Assembly: GCA_964502665.1 (NCBI GenBank) | Contig: CAZCXP010000092.1 | Coordinates: forward strand, 1 to 10,430 | Reading direction: 5' to 3' | Length of the DNA stretch: 10,430 nt | From: SOKG01 sp964502665 | GTDB lineage: Bacteria; Chloroflexota; Dehalococcoidia; SZUA-161 | In this document: piece by piece, positions 1-5,586 of the stretch | Position numbering within the stretch: position 1 is the first letter of the stretch | How the letters are laid out: each line of letters opens with the position of its first letter | Translations under genes and position numbers: made by a program | The notes under the pieces: model-generated | Database searches by the model: none | What the model saw: only the letters and a program-made list of their open reading frames with translations | What the model was told of the DNA's origin: nothing

Positions 1-85
1 CCTGGCCAAGGCCAGGGCTCAGGACAGGCTCTACCCTCTCCCTTCGAGGGAGAGGAATTTTTCGGTGACTGTGCGGCATGCGCTC
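1..85. repeat. Two short palindromes downstream of acsC
   Basis: Positions 1-16 form CCTGGCC-AA-GGCCAGG, a 7-bp inverted repeat with a minimal loop. Positions 35-55 form CCTCTCCCT/AGGGAGAGG, a 9-bp stem with a TCG loop. Both lie just after the acsC stop and could mark the end of the operon. On the minus strand no T-run follows the second stem; the TTTTT lies on the plus-strand side (58-62), so as an intrinsic terminator it would serve plus-strand transcription. A dispersed palindromic repeat is an equally good reading. Confidence 0.5.
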
Positions 86-1438
86 CTAGCTCTTCCAATT
101 CTCCTTGAGATAGCCGCCGACAGCCATGGCCTCGCGCGGCCCTACCATGATCTTCCAGTCTGGCAGCTCCTCCTCAAGCTCACCCCTCAGCACTGCCACC
201 CCACCGGGGAGGATTACGTTCCGGTGGCTTACCTTCTCCGCTGCGTTCTCCCCCTTAACCGTCTTGGCGATCTTATCGGCGTCGAACTTGCCTGCGGACC
301 ACGCGGTGAGCACTGATAGTCCCTCGGTATCGCAAACCAGGAGCCAGGAAGGCCAGCCAGCGCTTTCGAGCTCTCCTGCTATGGAGAAGTAGGTAAGGGA
401 GAAGTTGGTGGTGACGCAGAGCGGGCTTGTTTCCTTTGGCTCGCCGACCTGGTAGATACCGGGCTTCATCTGTATCGGCTTCTGCGGGTCGGTGTAGATA
501 TTGAGCCGTAGTGTGATCAAGCTTAAGGCCACAGCGGGCGAGAAATGGTCGATGACTATTATGCTGCCGTACTTGGCCACGTGTTGCGCCGCCAGCACCG
601 CTTCCTCATCCAGCGACGATGCGCCCTCCCCGGGGAAGGTAATTACAGGGTACCCCAGGGGCTCGAAGCGCTTGGCCAGGGCCAGCCTGCGGATCTGCGT
701 CAGGGTGACCAGCGAATCGCCGAAGTCGCGAACGCCAGGATCGAGGATGAGGTCTTCCACACCAGCTTTGCTCGCCTTATCCGTTAGCTCAGCGAGCTCG
801 CCTAATCCATCAGAGCTGAGGACAGCCAGAGGACAACTGCATTTCTTGGCCAACTCGACCATCTGGTCGATGTTGTCCTTGGTGGCAGCGTAGATAGCCG
901 GCCTGGCGCCGCTGACTTTGTCCAGCGCTGCGCTCATGCTGGCCGGGTCCGTAGCCATCAGGATCAGCGGCAGGTCGGTCTTGGAACTGACCATCTCAAC
1001 GCACTTGGCAAAGGTAGCAGCATCTCCGGACTCGTTTTGGATGGCGAAGCCATCCAGACCGAACGTCATCCCAACGCGGTCTACGCTATAGCCGCTGACC
1101 TCCTCAACGGTCTTGGCCACCTCATCCGCCGAAGCAGTATCCTTAATCCTTACCACGAGTCCCGGGCGATGGACGAAGGTTTTCTCGTGGCGGAACATCA
1201 CCGTCTCATTGCCCACCTCGATTTTTTTCTCCCCGGCACCAACGGTCACCAGGCGAATCGGTGGTTTGGAGGCCGCTTCCAGCGCCTGTTTGGCTTCCTC
1301 ATCGACGTATGGGCAAGCCGAAAGCTCGGCTTGACTTGCTGCTAGCTTCATGGCGAAGGCCAGGCAGGTGGGATGGCCGCATTCCTTGCAATTTGTCTTA
1401 GGTAAGAACTTGTAGATCTGAATACCTGTCAGTGCCAT
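86..1438 (-). CDS. acsC: Corrinoid iron-sulfur protein large (gamma) subunit, CdhE/AcsC
   Basis: Large subunit of the corrinoid iron-sulfur protein (CFeSP), the cytoplasmic carrier that takes a methyl group from methyl-tetrahydrofolate and hands it to acetyl-CoA synthase in the Wood-Ljungdahl pathway. The 450-aa length suits the family. The N-terminus shows the [4Fe-4S] motif CX2CX4CX16C at Cys17, Cys20, Cys25 and Cys42. A central TIM-barrel-like region follows. The C-terminal corrinoid-binding part carries recognisable family stretches: TTNFSLTYF, then EGLSVLTAWSAGKF, and near the end GELEEELP and VGPREA. The ATG at 1438 has an AAAGGAG site nine bases upstream, and the gene starts 19 bp after acsD, so the two subunits are very probably co-transcribed. 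It is the last gene visible in the operon. No truncation or missing ligand is seen. Identification is firm; the direction of flux is not shown. Confidence 0.96.
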   Translation of the reverse strand: MALTGIQIYKFLPKTNCKECGHPTCLAFAMKLAASQAELSACPYVDEEAKQALEAASKPPIRLVTVGAGEKKIEVGNETVMFRHEKTFVHRPGLVVRIKDTASADEVAKTVEEVSGYSVDRVGMTFGLDGFAIQNESGDAATFAKCVEMVSSKTDLPLILMATDPASMSAALDKVSGARPAIYAATKDNIDQMVELAKKCSCPLAVLSSDGLGELAELTDKASKAGVEDLILDPGVRDFGDSLVTLTQIRRLALAKRFEPLGYPVITFPGEGASSLDEEAVLAAQHVAKYGSIIVIDHFSPAVALSLITLRLNIYTDPQKPIQMKPGIYQVGEPKETSPLCVTTNFSLTYFSIAGELESAGWPSWLLVCDTEGLSVLTAWSAGKFDADKIAKTVKGENAAEKVSHRNVILPGGVAVLRGELEEELPDWKIMVGPREAMAVGGYLKENWKS

Positions 1439-1457
1439 TTCTCGGGTCTCCTTTCGT

Positions 1458-2405
1458 CTATTTACCCATTAGCTTATCAATTGTGGACTTAACCCTCTCT
1501 ATAGCCTTGGGGTGGCACATAACGACTATATCGCAGCCGGCGTTGATCACAGAGGAGGCGGTAACCTCCTCCCAAATTACCGATCGCTCTTCCAGGTCAC
1601 CCCAGGCAGCGGGCACTCCCTCACTGGCCCTCGCTTCTTTCTGCCGCCAGGTTTCGTAACCGGCATGATTGATAATGGGCAGGGCGGTCATGGCATCGCC
1701 GCCGAGGGCAGCCAGCCGCAGACGCTCGTTAATGGAGTAACCATACTCAATTCCGTATCCCAGTGCGCCGGTATCGGGGTCCATTATGATGGAGTCCATT
1801 TTCACCCCAAGGTCGGAGAGCATGATGTTGAGCTGTTTGCACAGGTTTATGTCCAGCGGGGTTTTGGCAATAGCGACCTGGCCGTCTGAGATGCAAACGG
1901 CGCCGATAGTGCGGTAGTTCTTCTCCTCACAATTGCCCAGAGCAACGCGCTGTCCCTTTGCAGCTTCTGAAGCTGCTGTTAGAACCTCGTTATCCTTTTC
2001 CGCTACCCCTGGTCCAAGGACAATAAGGGGGAGATCAACGGCCGAAAGCACCTTGTCCACCGCAGCTTTGGCTTCGGCAGCGCCGGTATCACCTCCCTCG
2101 GGGTGAGCGCTTGCCAATCTCAGCGCTATGATGTCGGCGCCAAACTCCACAGCTTTCTTGGCCCAGGTTCCCGGGTCTTTTACCGCGTCACCCCAGGCAG
2201 ACAGTAGAGGCGAGGCCCAACCAGATGGCTCTCTATCACGGACTTCTATGGCTATCTTGGGCGGGTTGGGAATAGAGCCCTCAAAAGTGAGGAAGGGCAA
2301 GGTGGTCTCACCACCGACGATAACCTCTTTTCGCCCGCCACCTCCAAGTTTCACCTCTTTCACCCTACCGGTCCACTTCTCGATGGGAATCTCTACTTCG
2401 GCCAT
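1458..2405 (-). CDS. acsD: Corrinoid iron-sulfur protein small (delta) subunit, CdhD/AcsD
   Basis: Small subunit of the corrinoid iron-sulfur protein, a TIM-barrel protein that pairs with AcsC and caps the corrinoid during methyl transfer. I chose the ATG at 2405 (protein beginning MAEVEIPIEKW, 315 aa) over the upstream ATG at 2429, because AAAGGAGG sits nine bases before 2405 and the longer start would lie on top of that site. Family-like stretches include FEGSIPNPPKIAIEVRD near the N-terminus, GADIIALRL, LIVLGPGV, and MDPDTGALGYGIEYGYS in the C-terminal half. No cysteine cluster is present, as expected for this subunit. The gene is followed after 19 bp by acsC. Upstream lie 270 bp of unusual non-coding DNA (terminator, duplicated start region, palindromic element) that separate it from acsB, so acsD-acsC may be expressed at a different level from acsB. 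Confidence 0.95.
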   Translation of the reverse strand: MAEVEIPIEKWTGRVKEVKLGGGGRKEVIVGGETTLPFLTFEGSIPNPPKIAIEVRDREPSGWASPLLSAWGDAVKDPGTWAKKAVEFGADIIALRLASAHPEGGDTGAAEAKAAVDKVLSAVDLPLIVLGPGVAEKDNEVLTAASEAAKGQRVALGNCEEKNYRTIGAVCISDGQVAIAKTPLDINLCKQLNIMLSDLGVKMDSIIMDPDTGALGYGIEYGYSINERLRLAALGGDAMTALPIINHAGYETWRQKEARASEGVPAAWGDLEERSVIWEEVTASSVINAGCDIVVMCHPKAIERVKSTIDKLMGK

Positions 2406-2426
2406 GCCAAGAAACCTCCTTTCCCT
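2396..2426 (-). repeat. 31-bp direct repeat, functional copy (acsD ribosome binding site and start)
   Basis: This stretch carries the acsD Shine-Dalgarno sequence, its ATG at 2405 and the first three codons. An exact 31-of-31 copy lies 167 bp upstream at 2563-2593, and the match extends a few bases further with one mismatch. This copy is judged functional because the reading frame runs into the full acsD protein. Confidence 0.9.
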
Positions 2427-2502
2427 CAATCTAAATAAAACGCATTAGATGGTTACGCGTGAACCGTAATTAAGCACCAAATCCGAAGCACTATCAGCGA
2501 GA

Positions 2503-2561
2503 GTAGCGTTGCCACTCCCGTGGCAACGAATTCTTCGTCGTGACAGGAGTCACGACGCTAC
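2503..2561. repeat. Compact double-hairpin palindromic element
   Basis: A 59-bp unit made almost entirely of inverted repeats. An outer stem GTAG/CTAC (2503-2506 with 2558-2561) encloses two perfect 9-bp hairpins with 4-base loops. The first is CGTTGCCAC (2507-2515), loop TCCC, GTGGCAACG (2520-2528). The second is CGTCGTGAC (2536-2544), loop AGGA, GTCACGACG (2549-2557). A 7-base AT-rich linker (AATTCTT) joins them. Folded, it gives a three-way junction or cruciform. It has no coding capacity and no transposase beside it. The form resembles dispersed REP-like or miniature palindromic repeats; that it is repeated elsewhere in the genome is inference. It could instead act as an RNA processing or stability element between acsB and acsD. 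Confidence 0.8.
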
Positions 2562-2562
2562 C

Positions 2563-2593
2563 CTTCGGCCATGCCAAGAAACCTCCTTTCCCT
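2563..2593 (-). repeat. 31-bp direct repeat, second copy (vestigial acsD start region)
   Basis: Exact copy of the acsD ribosome binding site and start region at 2396-2426. The strong AAAGGAGG and the ATG at 2572 are preserved, but after ATG GCC GAA the frame runs into GGG and a TAG stop at 2558-2560, where the palindromic element begins. It therefore encodes only a four-residue peptide, MAEG. It looks like a leftover of a duplication or insertion event at the acsD start, and it may still bind ribosomes on a read-through transcript. Confidence 0.85.
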
Positions 2594-2604
2594 GAATCGA
2601 GCAT

Positions 2605-2637
2605 AAAACAAGGGTCGGTAAAGGCGACCCTTGTTTT
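2605..2637 (-). terminator. Intrinsic terminator downstream of acsB
   Basis: A perfect 13-bp stem, AAAACAAGGGTCG paired with CGACCCTTGTTTT, with a 7-base loop, begins about 38 bp past the acsB stop. In the transcript the 3' arm ends in UUUU. The A-run on the other side gives a T-run on the plus strand, so it could work in both directions. It should end or reduce transcription before acsD-acsC. The U-run is short and lies within the stem, so read-through is likely. Confidence 0.75.
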
Positions 2638-2675
2638 TCACAAATATCTCTTCCTCATGTCCCAGCTATACCAGC

Positions 2676-4913
2676 CTAAATAATCGGATCCATGGTCAGG
2701 GCTGGGTGCCCCTTCTCTTCAAGGAAGGGAAGCAGCTCATCCACTGTAGTAGCCGTGCTGCCATCGGCGATCTTGCCCATGAGATCGGGAACGCCCTCGC
2801 GCTCGCAAACCTCTTTCAACTCCTCCTCGAGTTCCTCTTTCAGATTCTTCGACAGCCACACCACCCGTTTGATGCCCCCCTCCACAGGGATGAACTTCTT
2901 GCTTGTGATATATATCTTACCGTGCCCCATCATCCCCGGCGTCTGCAGACCGCCGCCTACCGTGCCCATCAGAGTGGTGAAAGTCATTCCCGAAGGAGTC
3001 ATGCCGTAGTCATCGCGCGAGACGATCATAACCCCATTGGCCTCAGGAATGATCGCCATAACACATTCGCAGCAGCCACAGGTGGTCATGGGAGCATCCA
3101 TCAGGGAGTAGATGGTGAACCTTTCGACATTCTTCTGAGAATGCTCGTAGACAAAGCTGTTGACACCTTGCCATTCGCCCAATTTCCCGTCGATCACCGC
3201 CCCCTTGGGCACCGGCTGGTTGGGTCCAGTAGGGTTGATTTCGAAAGATGCCCGGCAGTCGAGCCAGCCATAGGCACCGCACAGGCCAACCCGCTCCGGA
3301 TTGATGACGCAGACGTGGTTTGGAGCAAAGGACTGGCACAGCGTACAGCTATAATAGGTATCCACAGCCTCATCGGTAAGTCCGGCCATGCGAGCGTTGC
3401 GCTCTTTATACACAGCGCGGGCCTGCTCTATCAGCTCCGCTACCTTGTCGGGGTCGCTATAAAGGGTTACCTGCACTTTGTCCACAATAGCGCCGAAATC
3501 ATTGTGCATGCAGGTGTGCAAAATGTCACCTATATGCCTCAGCCTGAAGCCCTTGTTGGTCGCGTTCTTGTGGATGCGAATCCAGGTGATGTCGCGCTGT
3601 CCCTGGTGTGAGATGCCCTCGGCGCCATTGGTCATGTGGTGGATCTGTCGCTCCAGAACAGGCTCGAAGTCCTTCTGCATCTTGCGCCCGGCTACATCTA
3701 CCACAATGGCCAGGGGCACCTTAGCTCCCTCTTCGAACGCATCCATATCGGGGCCGACCACCTCGACCTTGCCGTCCTCGACGTCGTCAAGGTCCTTCAT
3801 GCGCAGCCATTCGAAGCACATGCCGCCCTTGCCGCCGAACTCGATCGCCAGGTCAGCCCGGCGCACTACCTCGCCCTCGAAGGCAGGACCATAGGCAACA
3901 GGAATAGGAACCTTGGCGATCTTGATCTTGATCCCGCGTATCTCGACGCACCGTTGCACCAGCCTCTCCGCTCTCTCCAGGTCATCCTTGCCCGGTATAT
4001 CGTCGAAGGGCATGCTGACCACATGCTCATACCTTGTGACTCCGGTGGGCAGGATGTTGGGAATAACGGTGTCGGCGAATACAGGGAAGCCGTAGTTAAT
4101 GGCCCCGGCGGCGGCAGCATACTTCATGTCATCGACCGGACCCAGGGCGAGGACGAAGGCGAAGCAGCGGAACTTGTTGTAGAGCAGAACGCGGCGAAAA
4201 TCGCCGGCGGTGACACCGCCAAAGCTCAAGGCAGCGATGGTGGCAAAGCCCAGCCCGTAGATCGCTGAGATGGTATCGGAGCCGAAGGGGACGATGTAAG
4301 TCTCATAACCCATGTCCACGCCCTCTTCCTGCAACTGATCCACCATCGAGCGGCCGTTGGAATCGCTGGAAAGGAAAATTAGCTGCCCCTTTGACTGCAG
4401 CTCACGCACGATCTTGACCGCCACCTCGTTGCTCTTGGCAGCGCCCACTATCGCAGCGAAGCCAGGCATGCGGCCATCCACCAATTGGATACCCCACGAC
4501 CTGGCCTGCACATCGCTGATAGGGCCATTGTACTCGAAGCCATTCCGCTTCTCAGGCTGCTCGCCCTTGGCGAAGCGGATGCCCTCGACGGTTTCGAAGG
4601 CGAACAGGGTGGCTGCTCCGGCATCCAGGGTCTCACCAAGATAGGGCAACCACAGATTCTCCCGGGGCAGCGGCGGCAACAGGCTCTTGGCATGATCTAT
4701 GACGGGTACCAGATCGCCCAGCTTCTCCACCTTGTGCCCTAGCAGACCATAGATTACGGGGAGGTAGAATGTCGTACCCCCACCAGATTTATCCTTGAAT
4801 GCAATGGGGGAATCAGGCCCCAGCTCTTTCAGGGTATCCTGGAGCAGCTTATCTGCATCCTCAACAACACCTTGGGCGCCTCTAATTGCTGAGGTGGCAA
4901 TGAATCTAGACAT
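2676..4913 (-). CDS. acsB: Acetyl-CoA synthase catalytic subunit (CO dehydrogenase/acetyl-CoA synthase, AcsB)
   Basis: Nickel-iron enzyme that joins CO, a methyl group from the corrinoid iron-sulfur protein and CoA into acetyl-CoA, or runs the reverse cleavage. The protein is 745 aa; the Moorella enzyme is about 729 aa. The A-cluster ligands are all present: Cys523, Cys526, Cys535 and Cys545 (CX2CX8CX9C) for the [4Fe-4S] cube, and Cys612-Gly-Cys614 for the distal nickel. Their spacing matches Moorella with a constant offset of 17 residues. The SFAPNHVC stretch and the C-terminal EEKGHPALTMDPI are also typical. The N-terminal region expected to contact CO dehydrogenase is kept, so this is the full bacterial form, not the short archaeal CdhC. 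The ATG at 4913 has GGGAGG upstream overlapping the end of the preceding YflT-like gene, 13 bp away, which suggests translational coupling; an in-frame ATG at 4961 lies inside that gene and is less likely. Odd point: the nickel motif reads CGCCEC, with two extra cysteines (615 and 617). Confidence 0.97.
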   Translation of the reverse strand: MSRFIATSAIRGAQGVVEDADKLLQDTLKELGPDSPIAFKDKSGGGTTFYLPVIYGLLGHKVEKLGDLVPVIDHAKSLLPPLPRENLWLPYLGETLDAGAATLFAFETVEGIRFAKGEQPEKRNGFEYNGPISDVQARSWGIQLVDGRMPGFAAIVGAAKSNEVAVKIVRELQSKGQLIFLSSDSNGRSMVDQLQEEGVDMGYETYIVPFGSDTISAIYGLGFATIAALSFGGVTAGDFRRVLLYNKFRCFAFVLALGPVDDMKYAAAAGAINYGFPVFADTVIPNILPTGVTRYEHVVSMPFDDIPGKDDLERAERLVQRCVEIRGIKIKIAKVPIPVAYGPAFEGEVVRRADLAIEFGGKGGMCFEWLRMKDLDDVEDGKVEVVGPDMDAFEEGAKVPLAIVVDVAGRKMQKDFEPVLERQIHHMTNGAEGISHQGQRDITWIRIHKNATNKGFRLRHIGDILHTCMHNDFGAIVDKVQVTLYSDPDKVAELIEQARAVYKERNARMAGLTDEAVDTYYSCTLCQSFAPNHVCVINPERVGLCGAYGWLDCRASFEINPTGPNQPVPKGAVIDGKLGEWQGVNSFVYEHSQKNVERFTIYSLMDAPMTTCGCCECVMAIIPEANGVMIVSRDDYGMTPSGMTFTTLMGTVGGGLQTPGMMGHGKIYITSKKFIPVEGGIKRVVWLSKNLKEELEEELKEVCEREGVPDLMGKIADGSTATTVDELLPFLEEKGHPALTMDPII

Positions 4914-4926
4914 TTTTTTGCCTCCC

Positions 4927-5346
4927 TTAGTATCTTCGAAAGTCTCCCGACATCGGGGCATCGATGGGATTGGTTGCGCTCATCCGGCTGGCAGCCTGGA
5001 ATCCGGGGCTGGTTCCGCTTATTCTGTCTCCTAGGGAACAGATGGGGGATGCCCTTAGCAGCTCTTGAGCCTGGACGACGCGGCCTTCATCAGCGTTGAC
5101 GCTGACCACGATGCCACCCGACGTGATGCCAAACTGATAGTAGTCGACGGTTTCCTCGGGGACGCCCATTTCTGTCAGCTTGCTTACGTCGGACACTGGT
5201 TTGATATCACCACCCAGGTCCTTCGCCCTTCCCGCATTAGCGAAAATGACTATCTCCTCTTGCTTAAAGCCCTTGGCCCTGAGCTCACCTATTGCCTCCT
5301 TTGCTTCCCCGGGCTCCCGGAAAAGCTTCGCCGCTACTTTGGCCAT
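4927..5346 (-). CDS. Small YflT-like (general stress protein 17M-type) domain protein
   Basis: A 139-aa soluble protein. Residues 4-98 look like the YflT heat-induced stress protein domain: an N-terminal strand-helix with KEAIGELRAKGF, a second strand EIVIFAN, then the family-like GVPEETVDYYQFGITSGGIVVSV and a final helix. No signal peptide, membrane segment or cofactor motif is visible, and there is a single cysteine (103). After the domain comes a tail of about 40 residues ending MSATNPIDAPMSGDFRRY, which looks like a short conserved linear motif more than a folded domain. The ATG at 5346 has AAGGAG six to seven bases upstream. It is the first gene after a strong promoter and lies 13 bp before acsB. 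The molecular function of this family is not well defined, so a role in acetyl-CoA synthase stability, assembly or redox stress is only suggested by position. The fold call is moderately sure. Confidence 0.75.
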   Translation of the reverse strand: MAKVAAKLFREPGEAKEAIGELRAKGFKQEEIVIFANAGRAKDLGGDIKPVSDVSKLTEMGVPEETVDYYQFGITSGGIVVSVNADEGRVVQAQELLRASPICSLGDRISGTSPGFQAASRMSATNPIDAPMSGDFRRY

Positions 5347-5400
5347 AGCACACTCCTTGATTTAGCTTTTGTACAGCGACTACCGACTCGCGAAGCCAAC

Positions 5401-5449
5401 AAAAGAGGCCTCATCACCCTTGGCTCTTGGCGCACAAGGTGAAAAGGCC
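5401..5449 (-). terminator. Terminator-like hairpin in the leader of the YflT-like/acs operon
   Basis: On the minus strand, GGCC (5449-5446) pairs with GGCC (5410-5407), then after a small internal loop TCACC/CAAG with GGTGA (5442-5435 against 5422-5414, one bulged base), with a loop of about 12 bases. TTTT follows at 5404-5401. Because it lies between the promoter at 5527-5555 and the gene starting at 5346, it could be an attenuator, or a back-up terminator for the upstream fatty-acid genes. The stem is imperfect, so confidence is limited. I saw no recognisable cobalamin or tetrahydrofolate riboswitch core around it. Confidence 0.4.
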
Positions 5450-5526
5450 CTTCAACCGGAAAAAGCAACGATAACTCACAGCAAATTCAAGAGAGCCGGT
5501 AAGATAACCCCCAGCCACAACCTCTG

Positions 5527-5555
5527 ATTTTAGCACAGGCTCGATTTCCAGTCAA
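5527..5555 (-). promoter_or_regulatory. Sigma70-type promoter with extended -10 for the YflT-like/acs operon
   Basis: On the minus strand a -35 box TTGACT (5555-5550) is followed by exactly 17 bases and a -10 box TAAAAT (5532-5527) with the extended TGC before it. Five of six bases match consensus in each box. The start would be near 5520, giving a leader of about 174 nt before the ATG at 5346. It lies about 30 bp after the stop of the ligase gene, which marks the boundary between the fatty-acid and acetyl-CoA synthase blocks. No operator palindrome overlaps it that I can see. Confidence 0.7.
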
Positions 5556-5586
5556 CATCGGCTGCGCCCGACATGAGAAACTTGCG

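Noticed and set aside
2427..2500. Possible separate promoter for acsD (TTCACG, 17 bases, TTTTAT on the minus strand)
   Set aside because: Both boxes match consensus poorly; an AT-rich stretch of this length gives such matches by chance.
2631..3611. Plus-strand open frame of 326 codons opposite acsB
   Set aside because: It lies fully antisense to the conserved C-terminal half of AcsB, including the A-cluster codons, and its translation shows no family motif. Long antisense frames are expected in such GC-rich genes.
4914..4961. Longer AcsB start at the ATG at 4961
   Set aside because: It would overlap the end of the YflT-like gene, and the ATG at 4913 has a well-placed GGGAGG and gives a normal family start.
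5347..5526. Cobalamin or tetrahydrofolate riboswitch in the acs leader
   Set aside because: I looked for a B12-box-like GCCACUG and for a folate riboswitch core and saw neither.
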